Of a stretch of 16,675 nt of DNA, positions 1 to 6,895 are shown in pieces. Position 1 is the first letter of the stretch, and each line of letters begins with the position of its first letter. The stretch is from Eubacterium sp. (GTDB lineage: Bacteria; Bacillota_A; Clostridia; Lachnospirales; Lachnospiraceae). The notes under the pieces were generated by a model, which saw only the letters and a program-made list of their open reading frames with translations, was not told where the DNA came from and made no database searches. The DNA is taken from assembly GCA_023663915.1 (NCBI GenBank), contig JAMPGN010000077.1, positions 1 through 16,675 of the forward strand. The letters run 5' to 3'. Made by a program: the position numbers and the translations under genes.

Positions 1-312
1 CGGTTGCGTCCGGTATCACAGCTTACACCGGAATGCTTAGAAAATCCATTCGACGTAACCCGACACAAGAGAACTTTTTGTGCAATCTGCCTTCACAACC
101 TATATTGGTAAACCTTTTAATACCCAAATCCTTTAGAATAAAAACACAGACTACACTCATTTGCGAGATTCACTTCGCGAACCTGAAGTAAGCATAGAAA
201 TTTCCTACAACATAAAAAGAGACACAGCTCATCACCATGTCCCCTAAATCATTTCTGCACTTTTCTGCCGATTAAGCGTTTTTTCATAAGATAAAACAGC
301 TCCGCCAATCCC
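1..312. other. Gene-free region downstream of rplT
   Basis: I see no coding frame with a ribosome binding site here. On the minus strand it holds the probable operon terminator at 209-245. It also contains a 17-base sequence at 83-99 that recurs exactly at 6357-6373. Several short stems are visible, such as CCGGT at 10-14 facing ACCGG further right, but none is strong enough to name an RNA gene. Confidence 0.6.
209..245 (-). terminator. Probable terminator of the infC-rpmI-rplT operon
   Basis: On the minus strand, about 70 bases after the rplT stop, GGGACA pairs with TGTCTC (six pairs, one of them G-U) around a 13-base loop. A run of five T follows directly. The stem is short, so this is a moderate call, but no better terminator is visible after rplT. 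Confidence 0.42.
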
Positions 313-669
313 TTATTTCAGATTCGCCTTCGCAAGCTCCGCCAACGTCGTAAACCCTGCCGCGTCATTGACTGCCATCTCCGCCAACATCTTCCGATTC
401 ATATCCACGCCCGCATTCTTCAAGCCGTACATAAATCTGCTGTAAGATAAGCCATTCATTCTTGCCGCCGCGTTGATACGGGCGATCCACAACTGTCTGA
501 ACTGGCGCTTTCTCTCTTTTCTTCCTGCGTAAGAAGATGCCAGCGCCCTCATTACGGACTGTTTTGCCACTCTATACTGTTTCGATCTCGCACCCCTGTA
601 TCCCTTCGCGAGTTTTAATACTCTATTATGTTTCTTTTTGGCGTTTACACCGCCTTTAATTCTTGCCAT
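313..669 (-). CDS. rplT: Large ribosomal subunit protein bL20
   Basis: bL20 binds 23S rRNA, is needed early in 50S assembly, and in Bacillota also represses its own operon through the leader mRNA. The 118 residues match the usual length. The lysine/arginine-rich N-terminus ([24 protein letters not shown]) and the middle segment with [16 protein letters not shown] are family hallmarks, followed by the globular RNA-binding domain ([22 protein letters not shown]). The ATG at 669 sits 8 bases behind a GGAGG. It is the last gene of infC-rpmI-rplT, 150 bases after rpmI; that gap is unusually long and folds (see findings). It is probably transcribed from the infC promoter and subject to L20 feedback. 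Confidence 0.98.
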   Translation of the reverse strand: MARIKGGVNAKKKHNRVLKLAKGYRGARSKQYRVAKQSVMRALASSYAGRKERKRQFRQLWIARINAAARMNGLSYSRFMYGLKNAGVDMNRKMLAEMAVNDAAGFTTLAELAKANLK

Positions 670-759
670 GTCTTTGTCCTCCTTATGACCCGAAAATTTC
701 TCTTATACCATGTTTCCGATACACCCACTGCAAAGAATACCGTCCTTTGGCATCCTCTT

Positions 760-819
760 GTATGGGACATAGAGTTTCTTAAGAAGCGTCCTCTGACGCC
801 TTAGAAAATCTTCCCATAC
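760..819 (-). other. Structured rpmI-rplT intergenic RNA
   Basis: Directly after the rpmI stop codon the transcript has GTATGGG, which pairs perfectly with CCCATAC 46 bases later (813-819 with 760-766). Inside lies a GC-rich hairpin, AGGCGTC-AGAG-GACGCTT (801-795 with 790-784, seven pairs, one G-U). No T-run follows the long-range stem. It could be an mRNA processing or regulatory structure between rpmI and rplT; its function is not shown. Confidence 0.45.
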
Positions 820-1020
820 TTATTTCAGATAAGGCAAAATCTTCTTCATATTCTTAACGTTTGACGCATCTGTCATAGTCGGCTTTCTAAGATTTCTCTT
901 GTTCTTAGTAGTCTTTTTGGTTAAGATATGGCGTTTATAGGCTTTATTTCTTTTCAACTTACCCGTTCCGGTTACTTTAAAACGTTTTGCAGCCGACCTG
1001 CTTGTCTTCATTTTTGGCAT
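820..1020 (-). CDS. rpmI: Large ribosomal subunit protein bL35
   Basis: bL35 is a small basic protein of the 50S subunit. The 66 residues ([20 protein letters not shown] start, [17 protein letters not shown] middle, MKKILPYLK end) match the family from end to end. A GGAGG lies 9 bases before the ATG at 1020. It is the middle gene of infC-rpmI-rplT: 72 bases separate it from infC and 150 from rplT. In this operon class the leader upstream of infC governs all three genes. Confidence 0.98.
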   Translation of the reverse strand: MPKMKTSRSAAKRFKVTGTGKLKRNKAYKRHILTKKTTKNKRNLRKPTMTDASNVKNMKKILPYLK

Positions 1021-1092
1021 TTCAAAATTCCTCCTATATTAATAAATTTGTGAGATATCAATCCAAGATATCAGTCTATTTCAACTAAGCAG

Positions 1093-1599
1093 CTATCGCT
1101 TCTCAGCTAAAAACATGGTCATACTCCTGCCCTCTACCTTCGGTGCCTTATCCACGACCGCAATATCAGAAAGCGCCTCCGCAACATCATCCAAAATATG
1201 TTTGCTGTTATTCATATGCGTCATCTCACGTCCGCGGAAACGAAGCGTGATCTTCACACGATCCCCTTTGCTGATGAACTTTCTGGCAGCATTGATCTTC
1301 GTATTCAGATCGTTGGTATCAATATTGGGAGACAGACGAATCTCCTTGATCTCAACCGTCTTCTGTTTCTTCTTTGCCTCTTTTTCTTTTCTGGTCTGCT
1401 CATACTTGAACTTGCCATAGTCCACGATCTTACATACCGGCGGCTTTGCTGTCGGGGCAATCTTCACCAGATCCACGCCCGCTTCCTCTGCTAGCTTCAA
1501 AGCATCCCTTGAGGACATAATACCAAGCTGTTCGCCGTTCTCGCCAATCACACGCACTTCTTTGTCTCTAATCTGTTCGTTAATGAATAAATCGCTAAT
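1093..1599 (-). CDS. infC: Translation initiation factor IF-3, AUU start
   Basis: IF-3 binds the 30S subunit, checks the start codon and prevents premature 50S joining. The N-domain (FINEQIRDKEVRVIGENGEQLGI, then AKPPVCKIVDYGKFKYEQ) is followed by a lysine-rich linker (RKEKEAKKKQK) and the C-domain (IRLSPNIDTNDL, FRGREMTH). The start was chosen at an ATT (1599-1597) because GGAGGG at 1612-1607 lies exactly 7 bases upstream of it. That gives a 168-residue protein beginning (f)M-S-D-L-F-I-N-E-Q. The in-frame ATG at 1614 overlaps the GGAGG itself, and a GTG at 1650 lies inside the leader hairpin and lacks a ribosome binding site. AUU starts are known for infC in other bacteria, where they allow IF-3 to limit its own synthesis. 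It is the first gene of infC-rpmI-rplT. Confidence 0.96.
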   Translation of the reverse strand: MSDLFINEQIRDKEVRVIGENGEQLGIMSSRDALKLAEEAGVDLVKIAPTAKPPVCKIVDYGKFKYEQTRKEKEAKKKQKTVEIKEIRLSPNIDTNDLNTKINAARKFISKGDRVKITLRFRGREMTHMNNSKHILDDVAEALSDIAVVDKAPKVEGRSMTMFLAEKR

Positions 1600-1612
1600 G
1601 GTTCTTCCCTCC
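1597..1612 (-). promoter_or_regulatory. infC ribosome binding site and AUU start
   Basis: The minus strand reads GGAGGGAAGAACCATT: a strong Shine-Dalgarno (1612-1607), 7 bases of spacing, then ATT in the IF-3 frame. This is the only candidate start in the frame with correct spacing, so it decides the gene start. Confidence 0.8.
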
Positions 1613-1791
1613 ATAAGAAAATAATTAAAGTGGATAGCATAACTATCCACTTATCAATTCATTCTATTCAGACTTATACACTCTACCATAGTGGCAGACT
1701 TAAATATTAAGCCTTGAATTATGAACGCTTGCGAACCCAATCGTTGCAAGGTGAGAGTGGATACTCTGCTTGATTTCTATGCTCTCGCACG
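1600..1791 (-). promoter_or_regulatory. L20-type leader / attenuator of infC-rpmI-rplT
   Basis: About 190 untranslated bases lie between the predicted start of transcription (near 1791) and the infC start. Near the promoter the transcript has TATCCACT (1763-1756). About 105 bases later it has AGTGGATA (1651-1644), which can pair with TATCCACT over eight bases. The same AGTGGATA is the 5' arm of the terminator hairpin at 1650-1630, so the two folds exclude each other. This is the antiterminator/terminator layout of the L20 leader family of Bacillota, where bL20 binding favours termination. I recognise the layout; a covariance-model match was not run. Confidence 0.72.
1618..1650 (-). terminator. 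Attenuator hairpin before infC
   Basis: GTGGATAG and CTATCCAC form a perfect eight-pair stem (1650-1643 with 1637-1630) with a 5-base loop, followed by TTTAATTATTTT. It sits just before the infC ribosome binding site, so termination here would silence the whole operon. Confidence 0.72.
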
Positions 1792-1797
1792 TCTGAT

Positions 1798-1826
1798 AAT
1801 ATAACACAGGATTTCGGGTGTGTCAA
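1798..1826 (-). promoter_or_regulatory. Sigma-A promoter of infC-rpmI-rplT
   Basis: On the minus strand a perfect -35 TTGACA (1826-1821), a 17-base spacer and TATATT as -10 (1803-1798). T-rich runs lie upstream of the -35 and could act as an UP element. A strong promoter fits a ribosomal protein operon. Confidence 0.88.
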
Positions 1827-1901
1827 CTGATTTTCTGAAAAAACTTTGCGCCCTAAAAACTTTGTGCCTCTACATCCTTTGCGTCAAACTTCTTCGCTAT
1901 C

Positions 1902-3782
1902 CTATTGTATGCATTCTTCAAAAATCCGATACAATTCCCGATTCAGCCCTCTGACCACATCGATATCCATCTTGTCAACTTCCCTGTCATAAGTCATGAC
2001 ACCATTGATCTCCGACTCGATATCGCTGACCTGCGTATAAATGGCAGCGGACAATCCGCGCTCCACATTCTGGAAAACATCTTCCTCGATCAGTTTCTTA
2101 TATCCGTCAGTTAACGCCTCGGCAGAAGAATAATGTTTGTAACCAAACTTTTTCGTGCACGCGATATGTCCGCTCACCGGATAGGCATAACCGCCATATT
2201 CCGTGAGCGCAACCACCCTATCCTTCTGTGGCGTGAACGAAAGGGTTCGGTTGTAATTATGGATGCTATACATGTCTCCACCCTTCTGGTCAAACCAGCC
2301 GCACGCCTGATTGATCAGACGGCTCTTATCCAGTCCGCGCAGCCTGTCCGTGATCTTTGCAGCATCGAACTGTCCCCACCCCTCGTTAAAGGGAACCCAT
2401 GCGGCAATGCAGGGATGATTGTAAAGATGCTTCACCATTCCCGCCAGATCACGGCAGTACTGTCTCCTGCCTTCCCTGTCCGTGCGCTTGAATCTCCGAT
2501 AATTGCTGTCGGACATTTCCCGCGCGATGCTGTCGGAAAAATTCGCAATCCCCGCCACGAATGCCATATTGTATACACCGCCGCCGTTCGGCATATCCTG
2601 CCATACAACCATTCCGATCCGGTCGCAGTGATAATAAAACCTGTCCGATTCCACCTTGACATGCTTGCGGATCGTATTGTATCCCATTTCCTTCTGTTTC
2701 TCGATATCGTAGATCAACGCCTCATCACATGGCGGCGTCATCAAACTTTCCGGCCAATACCCCTGATCGAGCAGCCCGTTGAAAAAGTATGGCTTATTAT
2801 TCAGGAAAAACCGCAAAACGCCTTTTGCATCCCTGCCCGTCGAGACCTTCCGCATTCCAAAATAAGAAGTAACCTCATCTTTTCCAAATGTAATTCGCAC
2901 ATCATAGAGAAAAGGATCTTCCGGCGACCATGAACGAAATCCATCCAGTCTAATGATACAGTCTTTCCCTTTCTCTGCCCGCGCCTGCGCTACGATCCTG
3001 CCATTATCCATGATGGTGATATCGGCTGTCGGACGCTCGACCTGCAATCCGCTGTCAGTTTTATTATTTCCTATATCATCCGCTTTACGATCTGCCGCCC
3101 CGTAACCTCCATCACCAATATTGTTTTTATCTGTGCAGCCGCCCGACTCTTTGATCCGTATCCTCACCACACCCTCATCATAGAGCGGCGTGATCTTCAC
3201 CCACTCAATGTACTCTTCCTCCACGCTCTCCATCCACACCGTCTGCCAGATTCCGCTCTGCGGCGTATAGAAAAGTGAGTTCAAAATTCCATGGTTCGAG
3301 AGCTTCTGTTTTCCTCTCGCATGAGGTTTCTGCTCCGTCTCGTCCGTGACACGAAGCGTCAACACATTTTCTTCCTGCAATGCGTCTGTCACATCAAAAT
3401 GAAAAGGGAGATATCCGCCCTTATGCTGCCCGACCGCGATTCCGTTTAAAAACACCTCGCACTCCTGATCGACTGCGCCAAAGTGAAGAATCACGCGGCT
3501 CTTTACAAATCCTTCCGGAAGCCGGAAAACTCTGCGGTAATGCAGATGCATTCCCGGCCTGAGCACTTCTTCCACCCCGGACAAAACCGTCTCCGGTGAA
3601 AAAGGAACCAGAATCTTTCTGTCGTATTCATCCGGCTGTATCTCGGAAAAGGAGCTGATACAGCAGTCCCACTCCCCATTCAGATTCAAATAACTGTCCC
3701 GCACAAGATTCGGCCGCGGATATTCCTGCCATACCGATTCTTTATCCAAATTTCTTCCCCATCTGCTGAATAATTGCGTCAT
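1902..3782 (-). CDS. Glycoside hydrolase family 2 enzyme
   Basis: Retaining exo-glycosidase of GH2, the family of beta-galactosidases, beta-glucuronidases and beta-mannosidases; the substrate cannot be told from sequence. The 626 residues show the N-terminal jelly-roll sugar-binding domain (LNGEWDCCI, then FGAVDQECEVFLNGIAVGQHKGG), an immunoglobulin-like domain and a TIM barrel. The acid/base glutamate is in PFNEGWG (about E467) and the nucleophile in LTEYGGY (about E528), so both catalytic residues are present. No signal peptide is seen, so it is probably cytoplasmic. A glycine/asparagine/aspartate-rich stretch of about 40 residues sits in the immunoglobulin-like domain. The ATG at 3782 was chosen because MTQLFSRWGRNLD resembles family N-termini; a GTG at 3794 with GGAAAG upstream would add four residues. 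It diverges from the MFS transporter, which suggests a joint role in glycoside use. Confidence 0.93.
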   Translation of the reverse strand: MTQLFSRWGRNLDKESVWQEYPRPNLVRDSYLNLNGEWDCCISSFSEIQPDEYDRKILVPFSPETVLSGVEEVLRPGMHLHYRRVFRLPEGFVKSRVILHFGAVDQECEVFLNGIAVGQHKGGYLPFHFDVTDALQEENVLTLRVTDETEQKPHARGKQKLSNHGILNSLFYTPQSGIWQTVWMESVEEEYIEWVKITPLYDEGVVRIRIKESGGCTDKNNIGDGGYGAADRKADDIGNNKTDSGLQVERPTADITIMDNGRIVAQARAEKGKDCIIRLDGFRSWSPEDPFLYDVRITFGKDEVTSYFGMRKVSTGRDAKGVLRFFLNNKPYFFNGLLDQGYWPESLMTPPCDEALIYDIEKQKEMGYNTIRKHVKVESDRFYYHCDRIGMVVWQDMPNGGGVYNMAFVAGIANFSDSIAREMSDSNYRRFKRTDREGRRQYCRDLAGMVKHLYNHPCIAAWVPFNEGWGQFDAAKITDRLRGLDKSRLINQACGWFDQKGGDMYSIHNYNRTLSFTPQKDRVVALTEYGGYAYPVSGHIACTKKFGYKHYSSAEALTDGYKKLIEEDVFQNVERGLSAAIYTQVSDIESEINGVMTYDREVDKMDIDVVRGLNRELYRIFEECIQ

Positions 3783-4152
3783 GTTCCCTTTCACCTGTTC
3801 TTTCCAATTCTGCCGCCCTAATGACTTGCATAATTCAATCTACGCTGTGTCTTTTCAGACAAAACATCACATCCTACCCGTTATATCCTGCGCCGTTTTA
3901 TTCTATTTCATAAATTGTAACAGAAAAAAATATAATTTCATAGTATCTTATCCAAGATTATACAAGAAACCACACCCTATATTTTGCGTCCTCATTCCGA
4001 AAGACATCAACTTATATGAAACATTCACTATCTTTTCCGAAACTCTTATGATACAATAGACGAGATGTATAGATGTGCACTTTTTTTCAAAAAAATAATC
4101 ACATCAAACAAACCATGCTCTAAAGCATTTATCACACTTATGGAGGACAGAC
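3783..4152. other. Divergent intergenic region between GH2 and MFS genes
   Basis: AT-rich spacer of about 370 bases that must hold promoters for both genes. A possible plus-strand promoter is listed separately at 4024-4052. On the minus strand TACAAT and TAGAAT boxes occur but lack a matching -35, so I do not call a GH2 promoter. I see no regulator gene and no convincing operator. Confidence 0.6.
4024..4052 (+). promoter_or_regulatory. Possible promoter of the MFS transporter
   Basis: TTCACT (4024-4029), a 17-base spacer, then TATGAT (4047-4052). An overlapping TACAAT at 4052-4057 is an alternative -10. The leader to the ATG would be about 95 bases. The match is moderate. Confidence 0.35.
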
Positions 4153-5421
4153 ATGAAACTAAACTATAAACGAACGGTTTTGATCGGCTTGGCATTTCTA
4201 TCCATCTCGGCTTTCTGGCAGATGTATGACAATATCATTCCGCTGATTCTGAAAAATTCATTCAACCTTGGCGAGACCATCACCGGGGTCATCATGGCAG
4301 CAGACAATATCTTAGCACTGTTCCTGCTTCCATTTTTCGGCTCGCTCTCTGACCGGACAGATACGAAGATTGGGAAACGAATGCCTTTCATCTTAACCGG
4401 AACGGCTCTGGCGGTTATTTTTCTTCTGATCCTGCCTGTGGCAGACCGCAGCCGGAATCTTTTCCTATTTATTACGGTCCTGTTCCTGACGCTTCTCGCG
4501 ATGGGACTCTACCGCTCGCCATCGGTCGCGCTGATGCCCGACTTAACACCGAAACCGCTTCGCAGCAAAGGCAATGCGGTCATCAACCTTATGGGAGCCG
4601 TCGGCGGGGTTTACTCGCTGATCATGATACGCCTTTTGGTCGGAAGCGGAACAACGCCCGACTATTTTCCACTGTTTCTTTCCATTGCACTACTGATGGT
4701 GATCTGTATCGCGATTCTTTTTCTGACGATCAAAGAAAAGGAAACTCCACCGGAAATGGACGAGGATGAAGAGACAAAAGATTCCGAGGCAGGCGCAGGT
4801 TCCGCACTTCCGCCGGATGTGAAACGAAGCCTTGTTTTCATGCTGCTATCGATCGCTCTGTGGTTTATCGCCTACAATGCAGTCACTACCGCTTTTTCCC
4901 GCTATGCGACACATGTATGGGGAATGGAAAACGGCGGCTACGCCAACTGTCTGATGGTGGCTACCGTTGCCGCGATTATCAGCTATATTCCGATCGGCGC
5001 GCTCTCCAGCCACATCGGACGCAAGAAAACGATTCTGATCGGTGTCGCGCTGTTGACGTTCTGCTATCTGTGCGCTTCTTTTTATAATAGCTATCATGTG
5101 TCGATGAACATCTTTTTCGGCATCATCGGTTTTGCATGGGCGGCAATCAACGTCAACTCTTTCCCGATGGTGGTGGAGATCGCCTCGTCGGGAGATGTGG
5201 GCAAATATACCGGATACTATTATACGTTTTCGATGGCGGCACAGGTGTTCACGCCAATTCTTTCCGGATACCTGTTGGAGCATGTCTCCTACCGCACGTT
5301 GTTCCCATATTCCGTGTTTTTCTCCGTCATGGCATTTCTGACAATGCTGATGGTAAAACATGGCGATTCCAAACCGCAAAAGAAGGGAAGTATGTTAGAG
5401 AATTTCGATGTGGACGACTAA
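4153..5421 (+). CDS. MFS transporter, probably sugar or glycoside uptake
   Basis: Major facilitator superfamily permease of 422 residues with about 12 hydrophobic helices. The family signature after helix 2 is clear (GSLSDRTDTKIGKRMPF), and a degenerate copy in the second half (GALSSHIGRKKT) reflects the internal duplication. The central cytoplasmic loop is strongly acidic (KEKETPPEMDEDEETKDSEAG), and the C-terminus is a short charged tail. A GGAGG lies 6 bases before the ATG. It diverges from the GH2 gene, which suggests that it imports the glycoside cut by that enzyme. The overall style recalls the SLC45/sugar-symporter branch of the superfamily, but the substrate is inferred from context only. 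It converges on the lipoprotein gene with only 3 bases between the stops and no visible terminator. Confidence 0.88.
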   Translation: MKLNYKRTVLIGLAFLSISAFWQMYDNIIPLILKNSFNLGETITGVIMAADNILALFLLPFFGSLSDRTDTKIGKRMPFILTGTALAVIFLLILPVADRSRNLFLFITVLFLTLLAMGLYRSPSVALMPDLTPKPLRSKGNAVINLMGAVGGVYSLIMIRLLVGSGTTPDYFPLFLSIALLMVICIAILFLTIKEKETPPEMDEDEETKDSEAGAGSALPPDVKRSLVFMLLSIALWFIAYNAVTTAFSRYATHVWGMENGGYANCLMVATVAAIISYIPIGALSSHIGRKKTILIGVALLTFCYLCASFYNSYHVSMNIFFGIIGFAWAAINVNSFPMVVEIASSGDVGKYTGYYYTFSMAAQVFTPILSGYLLEHVSYRTLFPYSVFFSVMAFLTMLMVKHGDSKPQKKGSMLENFDVDD

Positions 5422-5424
5422 TCT

Positions 5425-6249
5425 CTATTTAACACGGATCGTAGCCGCGCTCGCTTCATACTCTTCCATACGGTCATAGTCTCCGGTCTGGGAGTATGTG
5501 ATCATATAGCTTTTGTCCGCATTGATGGCGTACTCAAGCTGTGTGATCTCGATCTGATTCACCTGATAGCGGCACCGGATGCGAAAAGCCGGATAGCCGC
5601 TGACCTCAATATTCTCAAAATTGTCTACTGTGACCTCAATATCCTCTCCGTATGCTTCCCGAAGGCTTTCCTGCATCTGTTCCTTGAACGCCTCCTCTGT
5701 CAGCAGCTGCAACGCAATATCCTGCTCCATTGCTGTATAGTAGATCGTAGATGCGTCGAGAGGATACCGCCCGGTCACATACATTCCCGCCATCTCTTCC
5801 GATTCCTCGAAGCCTTCCGGCAAGTCAAAAGTACATCTCTTGGTGGAGCGTTTCGGTTCGATCACCGACGTATCCAGATGATTCTCCTCAAGAAGCTGTT
5901 CGGTCAGTTCAATGCGCGTCTCATCGTCGATCTCCATCTGCGCACGGGATAGATTAAGTTCGGATGTCTCTTCGGTTGCTTCTTCGGCTACGTTCTGTTC
6001 CTTCTCTTCCGCTGCTTCTGCCTGTGCATCTGAAACAGTTCCGCCTGCTACACCATCTTCCAATTCCGCGCCTGCTGCCTGCAATTCTTCTGTCTGTAAC
6101 TCTTCTGTCTGCAATTCTTCTGCCTGTGCGCCTGCACCAGTCTGCACTGCCTCATCCTGTCCGCACGCCGCTAGAAAAAAAACGGTTCCCGCCGCTGCTA
6201 CAAATCCCTTGATACGGTTACTGCCACTATACCTTGTCTGATTTCTCAA
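5425..6249 (-). CDS. Hypothetical acidic lipoprotein
   Basis: A secreted, membrane-anchored protein of unknown function, 274 residues. The N-terminus has basic residues, a hydrophobic stretch (GFVAAAGTVFFLAAC) and a lipobox with Cys29, so signal peptidase II processing is expected. A low-complexity acidic linker follows with three tandem ELQTE units, encoded by three 15-base repeats at 6082-6126. The C-terminal part (from about residue 130: RCTFDLPEGFEE, VSGYPAFRIRCRYQVNQIEITQ, SYMITYSQ) looks like a folded alpha/beta domain of the PsbP/DcrB type, which is a weak impression. The start is a TTG at 6249 with AAAGAGGT about 8 bases upstream; no ATG is available before the signal peptide. It seems monocistronic, with its own promoter. 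Confidence 0.85.
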   Translation of the reverse strand: MRNQTRYSGSNRIKGFVAAAGTVFFLAACGQDEAVQTGAGAQAEELQTEELQTEELQAAGAELEDGVAGGTVSDAQAEAAEEKEQNVAEEATEETSELNLSRAQMEIDDETRIELTEQLLEENHLDTSVIEPKRSTKRCTFDLPEGFEESEEMAGMYVTGRYPLDASTIYYTAMEQDIALQLLTEEAFKEQMQESLREAYGEDIEVTVDNFENIEVSGYPAFRIRCRYQVNQIEITQLEYAINADKSYMITYSQTGDYDRMEEYEASAATIRVK

Positions 6250-6286
6250 CCTATGTACCTCTTTCCAGCTTAATTCACTATTCTAT

Positions 6287-6315
6287 ATTATATCTGCCCT
6301 ATGTTATACTTGCCA
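6287..6315 (-). promoter_or_regulatory. Possible promoter of the lipoprotein gene
   Basis: A perfect -10 TATAAT (6292-6287) with a poor -35 TGGCAA (6315-6310) 17 bases upstream. It lies about 40 bases before the TTG start. Confidence 0.42.
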
Positions 6316-6415
6316 TATGCACAGACTTCTTTAACCCATATTCTATCACGGTATCACAATCTGCCTTCACAACTTATCTTATAAATTTTTTTGACATCCG
6401 AATCTTTTTTATATT

Positions 6416-6456
6416 CCCCAAAATACAGTATGCCCCTCTCCGAAGAACATACTGTA
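6416..6456 (-). terminator. Terminator closing the thrS operon
   Basis: A perfect nine-pair stem, TACAGTATG with CATACTGTA (6456-6448 with 6432-6424), around a 15-base loop that can add a few G-U-rich pairs. TTTT follows on the minus strand. It lies about 60 bases after the DUF1540 stop. Confidence 0.8.
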
Positions 6457-6515
6457 CTCTCGTCAAACATATACTTCGTTTTATCATCCTGCCGCCATAG
6501 GAGCGTTGCCGGAAT

Positions 6516-6833
6516 CTACTGCGCCTCCTTGAAAGTCGCACACTCTGTCCCGTAGCAGTTGCATGCACCGCCGCCCCTGATATCCACATGCTCGGCATGG
6601 CATTTATAGTTACTATTATACACACATTTGACCGCTTCGCAATCGATACTGATCGTTCTGCAAGGATGTGCCAGCGAACTGGTGTAAGAGCCTTCCCTTC
6701 TCTGCGCAAAACTCTCGCAGCATGTATCGGTACAGCAATCCGCATGTGTGCCGCCCACCATGATATCGCCCTTGCAACAGTACTTGTCCTTATTGTAGGA
6801 ACAATTATCTACTCCACATTTTAACTCAGCCAT
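6516..6833 (-). CDS. DUF1540 cysteine-rich protein
   Basis: Small protein of 105 residues with two DUF1540 repeats, a family common in Clostridia and likely to bind metal; its function is unknown. Repeat 1 covers about residues 4-42 (CGVDNCSYNKDKYCC, then CCTDTCCESF) and repeat 2 about 62-101 (IDCEAVKCVYNSNYKC, then CNCYGTECATF). Fifteen cysteines are present in all. The start at 6833 follows a GGAGG by 5 bases; the frame stays open further upstream, to 6872, but without a ribosome binding site. It is the last gene of the T-box/thrS unit, 60 bases after the glycosyltransferase. Its ribosome binding site is part of an inverted repeat with the end of that gene (see findings). Confidence 0.92.
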   Translation of the reverse strand: MAELKCGVDNCSYNKDKYCCKGDIMVGGTHADCCTDTCCESFAQRREGSYTSSLAHPCRTISIDCEAVKCVYNSNYKCHAEHVDIRGGGACNCYGTECATFKEAQ

Positions 6834-6895
6834 AATAACCTCCATTCTTGCCCCGTCTGCAAACCTGCACACTGACTCTCTGATACAAGGTTATT
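6834..6895 (-). promoter_or_regulatory. Stem that can hide the DUF1540 ribosome binding site
   Basis: AATAACCT (6895-6888), which overlaps the stop codon of the glycosyltransferase, is the perfect complement of AGGTTATT (6841-6834), which contains the last bases of the GGAGG and the spacer before the DUF1540 ATG. Ribosomes finishing the upstream gene would open the stem, giving translational coupling. Confidence 0.45.

Noticed and set aside
1115..1494. Two plus-strand frames opposite infC
   Set aside because: They mirror the infC coding strand, have no ribosome binding site and show no protein-like composition.
2133..2933. Long plus-strand frame (266 codons) opposite the GH2 gene
   Set aside because: It is the antisense of a clear GH2 barrel with catalytic motifs; no start site or family pattern is seen.
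4846..5379. Minus-strand frame opposite the MFS gene
   Set aside because: It is rich in His, Arg and Cys, as expected for a shadow of a membrane protein gene, and has no ribosome binding site.
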